Program-made: the position numbers and the translations under genes
From: Dastarcus helophoroides
Lineage: Eukaryota; Arthropoda; Insecta; Coleoptera; Bothrideridae
Direction of reading: 5' to 3'
Length of the DNA stretch: 64,000 nt
NCBI GenBank assembly: GCA_028583605.1
Contig: CM053327.1
Coordinates: forward strand, 45,372,059 to 45,436,058
Notes under the pieces: model-generated
What the model was told of the DNA's origin: nothing
Database searches by the model: none
The model's input: the letters and a program-made list of their open reading frames with translations, nothing else
In this document: one piece after another, positions 33,016 to 43,999 of the stretch
Layout: every line of letters starts with the position of its first letter
Position numbering within the stretch: position 1 is the first letter of the stretch

Positions 33016-34491
33016 CAGGCACGTAGCCAGGGGGGGGGGGTTCAAGTGTACGTACATAAACGATTTCATTAATTAATTTTTTAAAATTCCAAGGACGTAT
33101 AAATAATTTTTTGCCGAATTCTGGTGTTTTTTCCCAAAAATGTTTTACTTTTGATTAATAAATTTTCTATATATTGCAACGTTTTTCTAAATTTCGTTTA
33201 TTTTTAGAAATTTTTGAAATATCAACTTCTTTTGTAAAATTCTTTTAACTTTCTTTTAATTTTTGATTCAAATTCAACATTTCAACTTTTTCAGAGATTT
33301 CTCTCTTTTGATAAACATATTTATACGCAATTTGACATTATTTTTAAAATATTCATTTTAGTTTAAAAGTATAAACTTTTTTTTAATTCACATTTGGACT
33401 TTTAATCCTTTTATGCAAACGAAATTTTCATTTGAAATTCCAACTTTTGATGTTTTTAAGACTTAATTTTTATTTAACATTTTGAAATAATTTAGAAATA
33501 TCAACATTTTTATTTTTCCATTTCGACTTTAAAATCGAAATTTCTAAAAAAATGATTTTATAAATTTCGTTTTACTTAAAATTTTCAGTTTAGCTAGAAC
33601 TATTTTTTATAATGTTTGCGTGTTTTTTTTGTTTAAAATTTTAAATTTTTCTGCAGATCTTTATTTTAAAATTTCAGTTTTTTTATTTCTTTTCTAAATT
33701 TTTCGCTTTGCACTAAACATTGTATGCTTTAATATTTTTAAATTTTAATTCTAATCACGAAATTCTTCTACTTTCAAAAAAATTCTAGTTTAAAGCCAAC
33801 ATTTTTGCTTCATCAGAAAATTTTGGGTTTTTTCTCAATATTTAAATTTTTTCTAAATATTTCGATAAACTCAACATTTTTAGTTCAAAAAAAAATTGAC
33901 TTTAACTTTGAAGCTCTTGGATTTTCTTTGATAAAGTTCTTTTCTTTTTTCATCCTTTTAATTTTTCGTCCAAATTTCTGCTTTTCCTGAAGATTTTTAG
34001 ATTCACCCTTTTCCTTTCTAAATTAAATTTAAAGTTTCGACAAAAATCGAAATTACAAATTAAAATGAAAGCTGCTATTGAAATTTTTTTATTTCATCTT
34101 TAATATCTAATATTCCCAATTTCGTCTTTGATCTGAAATTTGAAGCTGTTCTGAAAAGTTCAAAAATCACGTATTTTGAAAAAAATACTGGGTAATTTTA
34201 ATTTTTTTTTTCAAAATGTCGAGATACACTAGATTTGAAAGATTTAAATATCGAGACTGAAGTCGAACTTGAGAGCTTCAAATTATAGTTCAAATTTCGA
34301 AGTTAAGGTTGGAAATTTTACGCAAAAGTAAAAAATGAGCACTAGGTAAAAAACCAAGACGTTTATAAATTTAACAACTCAACCTTTCTTTAAATTTTGC
34401 AATATTGCTCATTTCAAAGAAGTTTGTCTTTAACTTAAAAAAAAATGGGGAGTTGGACCCTCCCCGAACGAAAATCCTGGCTACGTGCCTG
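33016..34491. mobile_element. Non-autonomous hAT-type element E3 (1.48 kb)
   Basis: Ends CAGGCACGTAGCCAGG and CCTGGCTACGTGCCTG are perfect inverted repeats of 16 bp. Flanking octamers TCGATGAG and TCAATGAG match at 7 of 8. The module it interrupts is uninterrupted at about 32240-32275 (gttttgatgacgaatctttg), which serves as a paralogous empty site. The interior is all TTTCGAAATTT/AAAATTTCG-type sequence with a run of ten or more G inside the left end and no transposase. Confidence 0.9.
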
Positions 34492-35030
34492 TCAATGAGG
34501 AATATTTGAAAACTGTCAAATCAAGTTTTGCACACGAAGCTTACGTATACCGTTGGTCAACACTAAGAAAGGATTTTTTTTTAATTCAACTTCCAAGGAC
34601 CTAAAATGGGCATTGAAACCCTAAAAAAGGTACGCAATAAGTAAATACACACAACTGGATTTAAAGTTGCCTTTATGCGTTAACCTTTCTCTATGGCGTT
34701 AACCTTTCTCTATGCCGTTAACCTTTCTCTATGGCGTTAACGATATATTGAAAGTATATAGCGATAACTCATCACTTTGTATGACGATTATATATGATAT
34801 GCTCTCGCATCGGCGTAGCGGTATTTATTTTGCTTATCGCATTTCTGATATGTGTGGCCAAGAGAAGGTAAAACTGGAAAACTGCTGCAGAATGAACAAC
34901 TTTGATAATACATGTCGTCGTTTTAACCACAATTTGACAAATTCAAGGGTTTTCGAAGAAGAAAGAAATTCAAAATACATCAGATGAAAAGAAGTGTATG
35001 CGCAGAACAAAAATTCACTCCTTAACGTTT
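34492..35030 (+). repeat. Repeat module, continuation right of E3
   Basis: Carries four near-exact gcgttaacctttctctatg units (34676-34740), then gctctcgcatcggcgtagcg and the same 3' block as 32590-32790 and 37890-38095. It leads straight into palindromic copy P6. Confidence 0.75.
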
Positions 35031-35240
35031 GATATACAAATCTTGTCCCCTGAGATCAAGAAAGATTAAAAAATACAACAAAGGTTACTCTAACGCGTTT
35101 CGACAGCCAAGCTATCATCTTCAGAGAGGGACCATATATACATATATCTCTCTGAAGATGATAACTTGGCTGTCGAAATGTGTTAGAGCAACCTATGTTG
35201 TGTTTTTTAATCTTTCTTGGTTTCAGGGGACAAGTTCTAT
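35031..35240. repeat. Palindromic element copy P6 (full palindrome)
   Basis: Left arm atacaaatcttgtcccctga to catcttcagagagggacc; right arm ctctctgaagatgataactt to ttcaggggacaagttcta. Loop around atatacatata. The right arm keeps CTGAAGA but has GAAAU in place of GAAAC. Confidence 0.85.
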
Positions 35241-35390
35241 AATAAATGGATGAAGATCTGCCATAAAACAAATGCTTTCGGAGTCTAAAGGAGGTTCTAC
35301 TGAAAGAATACGTGAAATTCAGAAGTTCAACCAAATGCGATCGGAAGGCAAACTAAAACTGCAACAAATGATGAAATCTGTAGTATAAAG

Positions 35391-37505
35391 CAGGGCTTCG
35401 AACCGGAACTGAACCGAAAACAGGAAACCGAAAAAAATCCTTATTTTTGTCGAAACGAGAACCGGAACAGAACTGAAAAAAAAATAACGGTTTATTTCGT
35501 TTCGTTGAATTTGTACGTTCTTAAAATAATTTTTACTTTACCCTAAAATTTGGGATTTTTTAGAAACTCCTTTTTCAAAATTTTACACAAATTTATGCAA
35601 CTTTGATCTCAAAATTACCAATTTGCTTTAAAAAAATATTTTTTTGGAAAGTTGGATTAGAAATTTACAAGTCCACATTTTCTAAGAAAGATGATTTCTA
35701 TTCTCAAAATTTTAAGCCAAACTGAATTTTATGTTGTATAACTTGAATGTTCTCTTTTCAAAATTTTCGGCTCTTCTTTGAAATTTGGACCTTTTTCTCC
35801 AAATATTTTTATTTGTTTCCTAAAATTTCGAGTTTAAGAAAAAACTTTTATGTTCTATTATAAATTTGGACTAAAGCAGTGGAGTCTTTTTCATTAAAGC
35901 ACCGAGTCCTGGCAATTTTATTTGCAAATTCGAATTTTTCTGAAAGTTCCAATTTTTTCTTCAGAACAAATACTCAAAATTTGTTTTTTTTTTCTTAAAC
36001 TTGGATTTTCCCTTTTATAAACTGATACCCCTTGAGGTTACTAAAATAATTTCGAGTTATCTTGAATTTTTTCCTTCAAATTTCACTTTAATTTCAATAT
36101 ACCAATTTTTTCTCAAAATCTCAAATTCTAATGATTTTTTTACGAAGCCTACTTCTTAAGACTTCCCACAATTCCAGGATTTCGCTTTTTTTCTTAAAAT
36201 TTTCGATAAAATTTCGCTATACCTAATTTTTCCTAGAAATTGAAAATTTCAGTCAAAATTTCAGTAGAAAAATACAACATTCATATTCCAATTAAAAGCC
36301 GGAATCTTGAATTTGAGGTCGAAATTTTGAGAGTAAACTTGAATCGGTGACATGTTAGAAAATGTCTAATATAAACTTCCAATTTTTATCTTTGTGCTAT
36401 ATTTGTCTTCTTTTCTAAAATTTTGACTTTGAACTCGAAGCTGCAATTTTTTTTGCAGATTGTTTGGAATTTAGACAGCTTTAAAATCGAAATTTAGGTA
36501 AGTCTTGAATTCGTTATGTAGAATTCGTTCAAAATTTAAAAATTCGTAATTTGAAAAAATAGATTCTTCATAAAAATGAAAACATTTCTGGAACGAGCGA
36601 ATTTTGAAAAAATGTCGAAGTTTTCTCAAAAATTCGAACTTTTGAAAAATAAAATAAATTTTCGAAAAAAAAAAACTTCAAATTTTGATTGATTAACTTC
36701 GAAAAAAGTCCAAGTTTTAATAGTAAAAGGTAAAAATTTTCAAAAAAGGTTAAAATACTGAAAAAATTCAAATATCTCAAAAAGTGGCAGTTTTGAAAAA
36801 AATTAAATTTTTAAAATAAGTGAAAATTTTCGGGAAAAAGTCGGAATTTTCAGAAAAAAGTTAAAACTTCGAGAAATAGTACAAAGTGTGAACTAACGTG
36901 GAAATTTTCAGAAAAAAGGTAAAGATTTTAGAAAAAAATGTTTCAACATGATCATATAAAAATCCTAAATTTCGAAAAAATCGAAATTTAAAAAAAAACG
37001 TTGTGCCAAATTTTTAACAAGAAGTCGAAATTTTGAAAAAAGGGGGAAATTTTCCAAAAAAATCAAATTTTGAAAAAGTTACAGCTTCGAGAAAAAGTCG
37101 AAATTTTGATGATAAAAGGTCGAAATATTCAAAAAAGGTCTAAATTCTGAAAAAGGTTCGAAAATATTTAAAATGTCAAAATTTTGTAAAAATCTAAACT
37201 TCACAAAAAAAACAAAAATTAAAGGAAAATCTAATTTTTCAAATAAAGTTCAATTTACTACAGAAAAGTCTAAATTTAAAAAAAAAATCTGTTTTCAAAA
37301 AAAATCAAAACGTTGAAAAATTGTCAAAAGTTGGATCAAGATGAAAATTTAAAAAACAGGGTAGAAGTTTTCAAAAGTCAGTTTTTCAGCATTATTAAAT
37401 TTACAGAAAAAAAATCAAGATTTTGAAAAAAGGAATAACAATTTTGAAAAAGATCGAATTTATGTGTAACATTTTCAAAAAAATCAGAATTAATCAAATA
37501 AATTG
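35391..37505. mobile_element. hAT-type element E6, right end missing
   Basis: The left end CAGGGCTTCGAACCGG with further CCGGAACTGAACCG motifs has the CAGGG form of hAT termini. It interrupts a block that is continuous at 38460-38490 and 28190-28240. The interior is again GTCGAAATTT/AAAATTTCG-type sequence. No matching right end is found; the stretch stops where another repeat (37510-37815) begins, so it is truncated. Confidence 0.6.
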
Positions 37506-37509
37506 AAAG

Positions 37510-37815
37510 GATAAACTTCTTCCGGGATTGGACCGTGTCAAAGAACTACTAAAAGTGTTCGACGTTTCGCCCACCATCGTAGGAGGCTTCTTTAAGAACA
37601 AAGAAAGAAAAATAGATGAAAAGAGGAATATGAGGGAATGTGCAAAAAAAAGAAAAATAAAAAGGCCAATTTCAAAACATCAGAGCACGGTAACTCGGTA
37701 TGTCCACCATACCAGAGGCAAAACTCTTCTGAATTGAAAATTGGTACAAAGGATACAAAGGATAAGAAAATTTAGACAGAAGAGCACGGTAACTCAGTAT
37801 GTCCACCATACCAGC
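37510..37815 (-). repeat. Dispersed repeat, inverted relative of 52110-52440
   Basis: On the minus strand it contains ggtatggtggacatactgag, then gaacacttttagtagttctt and acggtccaatcccggaagaa. The same block stands at 52110-52440 on the plus strand. The mppt-like frames differ between copies, so it is probably non-coding or decayed. Confidence 0.7.
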
Positions 37816-38139
37816 GCCATCGCCGTTAACCTTTCTCTATGGCGTTAACCATATCTTGAAAGTATATGGCGTTAACTCATCACTTTGACTGTATGACATG
37901 CTCTCGCATCGGCGCGGCGGTGTTTATTTTGCTTATCGCACTTCTTATATGTGTGGCCATGCGGAGGTAAAACTGGAAAACTGCTGCAGAACGAACAACG
38001 TTGATAATACATGTCATCGTTTTACCCACAATTTGACATATTCAAGGGTTTTCGGAAAAGAAAGAAATTCAAAATACATCAGATGAAAAGGAGTGTATGC
38101 GCAGAACAAGTTCCCCTAAAATTAACTCCTTATCGTTTG

Positions 38140-38349
38140 ATATAAAAATCTTGTCCCCTGAAAGCAAGAAAGATTAAAAAATACAATAAAGGTTGCTCTA
38201 ACGCGTTTCGACAGCCAAGCTATCATCTTCAGAGATGTACCATATATACGTATATCTCTCTGAAGATGATAACTTAGCTGTCGAAATGTGTTAGAGCAAC
38301 CTTTGTTGTGTTTTTTAATCTTTCTTGGTTTCAGGGGACAAGTTCTATA
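38140..38349. repeat. Palindromic element copy P7 (full palindrome)
   Basis: Arms as in P4 and P6, loop near tatatacgta. On the minus strand the left arm has the best-preserved hammerhead-like core of this family: CTGAAGA, T, GATAGC-TTG-GCTGTC, GAAAC, GCGTT, AGAG. Confidence 0.85.
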
Positions 38350-38602
38350 ATAAATGGATGAAGATCTGCCACAAAACAGATGCTTTCGGAGTCTAAAGGA
38401 GGTTCCACTGAAAGAATACGTGAAATACAGAAGTACAAGTAAATGCGATCGGAAGGCAAACTAAAACTGCAGCAAATGCTGAAATCTGTACTTTAAAGGG
38501 TCACCAACTCTGTCCCACACAACTCATGACACTATAGTCAATAATAATAGTAATAATAATGTAACAAAATGTAGTTATAAAATTTATATTAGGAAGGAAT
38601 TC

Positions 38603-39000
38603 AATCATCTTCAGAGAGATACAATATTGCCCCCTAAAACCAAGAAAGATTAAAAAATACAACAACTGTTGCTCTAACGCGTCTCGATAAACTATCATCT
38701 TTAGAGAGATAGAATATTGCCCCCTGAAACCAAGAAAGATTAAAAAATACAACAACAGTTGCTCTAACGCGTTTCGATAAACTATCATCTTCAGAGAGGT
38801 AAAGTATTGTCCCCTGAAACCAAGAAAGATTAAAAATATCAACAGAGCAACCTCTGTTGTGTTTTTTAATCTTTCTTGGTTTCAGGGGACAAGAAATATT
38901 TCTCTGAAGATGATAGCTTGATTATCGAATTGCGTTAGGACAATTGTTGTGTTTTTCAACCTTTTTTGGCTTCAAGGGACAAGATTTGTATATTAATTTT
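38603..39000. repeat. Palindromic element cluster P8 (at least four half-units)
   Basis: Repeated halves: catcttcagagagatacaat, gccccctaaaaccaag, caacaactgttgctctaac (twice, about 115 bp apart), then the opposite-facing tttcttggtttcaggggac. It partners cluster P3. Confidence 0.78.
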
Positions 39001-39492
39001 TGACCAAGAACCAATGGTTCCATCAAAACTTGCTAGAGACAAGATTTGTTTATCATTTTTCTCTAACAAGTTATCAATAAAACGCCAAAGACCTGAAATT
39101 AAAATAAATATCAGAACAAAGAATTACATTCAATAAAGAAATACATAAAATACGTCATTGTTAATATCAATAATTTGGAAAGAGTACTACTTCGGTAGTA
39201 CTAGAGTAATACGTGAGTAAGAGTCCCTTTCACCAAAATTATGGATTTTTTAACGTTTGAGAAAAATCTAAGGGTATCTGAAATGTAATCTCATCGGGTA
39301 CATGGCTTGTCTATTTAATAAATCTCGAAGCACTGACTCTTACAGATATATAGCTTCAACGGTTGGGGCCAGGAGTATGAAATTTCATAAATATTTCCCC
39401 ATAATACGTAGGTGAGCACTAAGGGAGGATTTTTCAAAATTCAATCTCTAAGATAGTAGAAATGGGTATCAACAGGTAAGTAATTTTTACAT

Positions 39493-39878
39493 TGTTACGG
39501 GCTTATCGGTTCGAATTGATTATTAACACGTGAATTGAATAATACCCACTTTATTACCAAACTAAACTCGAAACACTACAACTGGATAATGAACTCACTG
39601 ATTTACTTCTAACTACTAACTCGCTGATTTACTTCTAACTACTAACTCACTAATTACACTGACTGACTCTAACTGACTGACTCGAGGGAAAGGCGACCGC
39701 CTTATATAGTTTTGGCTCCCGGCTTCTAGAAAAATCCCGCAGAGAAGGCTTATCGTTTGCCGAAATTTCCGGAACGCTTATCTGCCGTTTGCTTCATTAT
39801 CGCGGCCGCTTTCCCCTTATCAGATCTTTCTAGAAACTTTTCTTACGTATTAAATTCTACAATTTATATTTCGTTACA
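39493..39878 (+). mobile_element. Solo LTR, copy 4
   Basis: Starts TGTTACGGGCTTATCGGTTC and ends TATTTCGTTACA. Contains a TATA-like cttatatagttttgg and gcggccgctttccccttatc. It partners copy 1. LTR superfamily is uncertain. Confidence 0.72.
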
Positions 39879-41211
39879 CTATAATGAACGTGATTGTGTT
39901 TAAAGCTGCCTAAATACGTTAAAAGCTGAAATCGTTGATCGTTAATCGCCGATCAATTTGTCTCAACGCAAATTTTTCCTAATGCTCAGTGGCATATTTT
40001 TCCTTTTTACGAATTCTTTTTCTTTACTTTCAAAACATTTAAGTTTTAAACTCGAAATTGTGGAATTTGGTACTTGCGTTTATATTGAAATGTAGAGGAA
40101 CATTTTCTTCTTTACATTTTGAAGTTTCTTTTCAAAATCTTTAGATTATAGTCAACATTTTCTGTCCACAGAATTTTGCTTTGTATTCTTCTTTTCGAAA
40201 TTCCTATTTAGATTTGGAACTCGAAAATTCTGTTAAATCTCGACTTTTTTTGAAACTTTTCAGTTTAAATTTGAAAAACATTCCTTTTTAATCCTCTCGC
40301 GCCGAAGACCGTATATTTCCGTGTTAAAAAAATGTGACAAATAGTCGAAGACTAATTAATCCGAATTAAATTTTTAATTTGGTACAATATTCTTGTAGAG
40401 ACTCCGATTATCGTACTTTTCCGGTAAATGTATGCTATAACGACGAAGACCATACGATTCCGTAAACCTCGAAAACTGCCCGCTTTATGAGCATACTTAA
40501 AAATAGGAAAATAGCACGTGTCGCGAAAGAGTTAAGATGCCACTTTAAAATCGACATTTTTGATCGAATTCGTTTTGTACAATTCGTTCAAAATTCAAAA
40601 ATTCTTAATTTAGAAAGTCGAGTTCTTCTGAAGAGTTAGAAAATTTCAGGAATAGGCGAATTGTGCAAAAAATCGAGGTTGGAAGAATGCCAAGTTTCGA
40701 GAATAAAAAAAAATTGAGAAAGAAACAGAGATTGTCAGTAATTATCGTAATTAACCAGAAGCAAACGTCACCCGAGTTCCTCCAAGAAGTCAATTGTTGT
40801 ATGTAATAATAATACCTTTACTCGTTTCTGAACGTTTTCTGATTACTCGGCTCTGAACGTATTCTAATTACTCGATTTTGAACGTATTCTGATTACTTGT
40901 TTCTGAATGCGTACTAAACCGAGTTGAATGGATATTTTTATTTTGATGTTGACAAAAGTAACGTTTCTTTTCTGGTTTTTTGGTTTATAAATCAATTTTG
41001 AATTGAAGTTTTAGTTACCAGTATTTTTTTCAATACGTGCTGAATGTAAACAATTTGTTTGTACTTGTTTCTGCAAACGTAGGGAATTATTTTTTTTTTT
41101 TGAGAAACATATCATTAAATTAAAAGCTATCTACGACACTGTCTGAAAGGTAAGTAAAATCAAAGACAATATACCCCCCTCTCCTTAATAAAATCCTCTG
41201 TAAAAATTGAA

Positions 41212-41416
41212 ATACAGAACTTATCCCCTGAAACCAAAAAAGATTAAAAAACACAACAAAGGTTGCTCTAACGCAACTCTCTGAAGATGACAGCTTGGCT
41301 GTCGAAGCGCGTTAGATCAACCTTTGTTGTGTTTTTTAATCTTTCTTGGTTTCAGGGGACAAGTTCTGTATTTCAATTTTTGAAGATAACCAGGGACCAA
41401 TCCATGCCACAAAAAA
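41212..41416. repeat. Palindromic element copy P9
   Basis: Arms aattgaaatacagaacttat and ctgtatttcaattttt, with the outer motif on the right (gaagataaccagggaccaat). Core gaagatgacagcttggctgt has a perfect 6-bp stem but GAAGC instead of GAAAC. Confidence 0.82.
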
Positions 41417-41602
41417 TTCCCTGTCTATCTAAAGATACAGAGCAAATTTATCAAGCAGCATGAAAAAATGAACAAATTTTATCAAATTATGCGTGTTTAA
41501 GTAATCGCACGGCTGCGTATAAACTGATGAAAACAGGAGGCGTAATTCAACTTACATTTCTCACAACAAACTATAGAAAAGTACAACAGTATAAAGATAA
41601 CG

Positions 41603-41830
41603 ATGCTAATTTTGATGGTCATTGTCCACTATTATACTATAACCACTGCACTTCACCACAGCTTCAGCGTCACTGGCATCATAAATTCGTTTAATTATTC
41701 CGAACCATATTATTCTCTTCTTGATATTTTGCCGCTGAATCACATGAAGGACAAATCGGTAGCAAGATCTTTCGCACTAAATGGGTACCGTGGAATTCCC
41801 GACTCTTCAGTGTTTACCTGGTCTCGCTGA
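41603..41830 (+). CDS. Possible small secreted peptide (75 residues)
   Basis: Begins MLILMVIVHYYTITTALHHS, a plausible signal peptide with a short hydrophobic core, then a hydrophilic remainder without cysteines ending VFTWSR. A TATA-like GTATAAACT lies about 85 bp upstream. It is a single exon in otherwise repeat-poor sequence. No family recognised; it may be a first exon only. Confidence 0.35.
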   Translation: MLILMVIVHYYTITTALHHSFSVTGIINSFNYSEPYYSLLDILPLNHMKDKSVARSFALNGYRGIPDSSVFTWSR

Positions 41831-41999
41831 CGACACTGGTAAATTGGTTCTAGCTTCTGGGTACTTGCAAATTACGACACTATAACTAATAACACTGTCG
41901 TGCTTGCAAATTACCAGAAGCATACAAGGGAACCTTCATGTAAATGATGGATTGGATTTAGTATCTTTAATTGTAATAATAAATAATAAAAAAATAATA

Positions 42000-43070
42000 A
42001 TTGAGTAAGTCTAGATAACTCGTTTGAGATTCCACATTAGCAAGTACAATTTTAAAGGTCGTTTCTAACTTGTTATATTTTTAATATTTTAACATATCAA
42101 TAAATGTGATACTCTTTAGCCTTGGTAATTTTTTTTTTATCTATGAATACAATTTCTCTCTTTTATTTATATTAAATTAAGTTATTATTAAATTCCTAAT
42201 TAGTAAGCATTATTATATGTGGTTTACATGCAATTTTTACATATCGTATTCTTGTAAAGCGGTCAGTGTCAAACGTATTTAGCAATTTTTTCTTTATTAC
42301 AAGGAACTCGAAGTTTTTACACAATATTTAACTCTTCACTGATCTACTAAGAAGAAATATGTGGAACTGTAGAAGGCCGCATTGAGGATCTTTTCCAGTA
42401 CTACTTCTGCTAGAAATAATAGAGTATTTTAGCTCACAAGATAAAGTTGTTAGTCTTTGGAAACTGAAACATCTGATTACTACGATCAATTGAAACAGAA
42501 ATATATTTGGATACAAAAAATTGTTAAGGGGGAGAATTACTTTGGTTTTCCAAATTAGGGTAGTGCAAAATTGTAAATTTTTCCCTTGAATTTTTAGAAT
42601 TTCAAAAAATTGCGAAAAAAAATCGCATTTTATAAAGAAAACAATCGAAAGTTTGGCAATAAAGTAAAAATTATAATTGTAATTTTGGAATGAGGAGAAC
42701 AATATCCAAATTTCAAAAAAAATAGGATATCGAAAAAACACTGTAAAATAATATGAGATCGAAATTCGAAAATAAATTCCAAAAGAATTCTAGATAAAGT
42801 CGAAAACTTTTTTAATGGAAACGTGCAAAAAGAAACGTCTCAAAAAATTTTGTGACTAAGTTTAATGCTTTTAAATAATGTTACTACTCGTTAGTCGACA
42901 ATTCCTTTAACTTTGCCGCAAAATTTGAAATGCTGTAGTATTTAAAAAAATGTTTCATGTATGTGATAAAGGAAGTGAAAATTTAAGCTTATCCATATTA
43001 TTAGGTGACATTTACAAAGTCAAGGTGATAATTTGTAAGTTGATAAACTGCATGGAATGAAAAATTCATT
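42000..43070. other. Intergenic sequence between two putative secreted-protein genes
   Basis: AT-rich. A GTCGAAATTT-type patch lies at 42590-42870. The 137-codon minus-strand frame at 42328-42741 is low complexity and is not called. Confidence 0.55.
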
Positions 43071-43078
43071 TTAACATT

Positions 43079-43148
43079 ATGTTAACGGTAACGACCACGA
43101 AAAATGTTTCAATAATATTTTTGATTTTAATGGGTTATTTTATTAGTG
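43079..43148 (+). CDS. Secreted EGF-like cysteine-rich protein, exon 1 (signal peptide)
   Basis: ATG at 43079 opens MLTVTTTKNVSIIFLILMGY FISG, a signal peptide with a hydrophobic core, ending at a consensus donor G/GTAAGT in phase 1. The next exon completes a Gly codon. The exon is 70 nt. Confidence 0.72.
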
Positions 43149-43389
43149 GTAAGTCAAACTAATCTATGCATATGCAAAAATTAAACTACTTTATTCGAAT
43201 TTTAACTGAAGTAAAATAGCACGTCATAAAAATTTCTTATAGAATATTTTTCTTTTTATCTTTGATGGTGACTGATACATGAAGCAATAACAAAATTTTT
43301 TTATCCCATAAATAAAACAAACTGATACGTGAAGCAACAAAAAAAATATTTTATCTCATAAACAAAACAGATTTATTAATTATTTGAAG

Positions 43390-43598
43390 GTAGTAATCAT
43401 CAAAACATAAGTGAAACATGCCTACATCAGTCAGATTGCACCACAAATAAATATTGTAAAGATAATGTATGTCGCACTGGATGTCGTGATATTTGTAGTA
43501 CCAACGCCCAATGTCTTTATGTAAACCACTATCCAAAATGCTTCTGCTTCAATGGTTACGTAGGGGATCCACATACTGTGTGTGTGAAAGATAAAAAT
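43390..43598 (+). CDS. Secreted EGF-like cysteine-rich protein, exon 2
   Basis: A 209-nt exon, acceptor TTTGAAG (weak) and donor AAT/GTAAGT. It encodes SNHQNISETCLHQSDCTTNK, YCKDNVCRTGCRDICSTNAQ, CLYVNHYPKCFCFNGYVGDP and HTVCVKDKN. Ten cysteines follow the spacing C-5-C-5-C-4-C-3-C-3-C-5-C-8-C-1-C-11-C. The second half (CSTNAQCLYVN..PKCFCFNGYVGDP...C) is an EGF-like module of the insect type; the first half resembles the short cysteine loops that precede EGF modules in secreted insect proteins. Whether it is an adhesion, immune or other extracellular protein cannot be told. If the donor is not used the frame runs on to a stop at 43655. Confidence 0.75.
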
Positions 43599-43701
43599 GT
43601 AAGTTTCATAAAACACTCTATAAAGTTAGAGGAGAATTTATCAAAAAAATGTTGATCAATAATTGTATTGTGGTGTGTAAAATAATCATTTGAAATTTCA
43701 G

Positions 43702-43743
43702 TCAGTCGCCTATTTAAAATTCAAATACTTTACGTTAAGCTAA
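43702..43743 (+). CDS. Secreted EGF-like cysteine-rich protein, probable last exon
   Basis: A good acceptor (TTTGAAATTTCAG) precedes SVAYLKFKYFTLS and a stop, in phase 0 with exon 2, giving a 106-residue precursor. An AATAAA lies near 43825. The fit of phase, acceptor and signal supports it, but other downstream exons are possible. Confidence 0.5.
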   Translation, partial: SVAYLKFKYFTLS

Positions 43744-43944
43744 CCAAATCGAATTTTTAGGGAAACTGGACGTTGAATTAAAGAGTATCTCTACATTCAT
43801 TAGGCCCAGAAAAATCGTTCAAAAATAAAGTGAGTATTTCGACAAGGTAACCAATTATAATAAAATATATTCCACCACTCATTTCGTTCTAATGAAATAC
43901 CCAAATAAAAAAGTTCACTTAAAAGTTCATCATTTTCCTTAAGC

Positions 43945-43987
43945 ATCCTACTGATGAGGACAAAGAAGACCAAAACCGGTCTATGAT
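43945..43987 (+). ncRNA. Degenerate hammerhead ribozyme, separate family
   Basis: Stem I ATCCTA/TATGAT (5 of 6 pairs); core CTGATGA (canonical) at 43951-43957; stem II GGAC, loop AAAGAA, GACC (one A-A mismatch); then CAAAACCGGTC, where the required G12 is A; H17 is C. Everything but G12 is in place. It lies 200 bp after the EGF-like gene. The loss of G12 predicts no cleavage. Confidence 0.62.
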
Positions 43988-43999
43988 TGGTAATATGTA

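Larger units (their letters stand above)
37820..40640 (-). repeat. Right arm of the large inverted duplication
   Basis: Collinear with the reverse complement of 23480-26280. It contains module sequence, palindromic copies P7 and P8, a block with gtgagcactaagggaggatt, a solo LTR and GTCGAAATTT-type sequence. The 11.5-kb spacer holds further inverted modules, E3 and E6. Confidence 0.85.

Noticed and set aside
42328..42741. 137-codon minus-strand frame
   Set aside because: Low-complexity Phe/Ile/Ser composition and overlap with filler-type sequence; no start context or splice partner.
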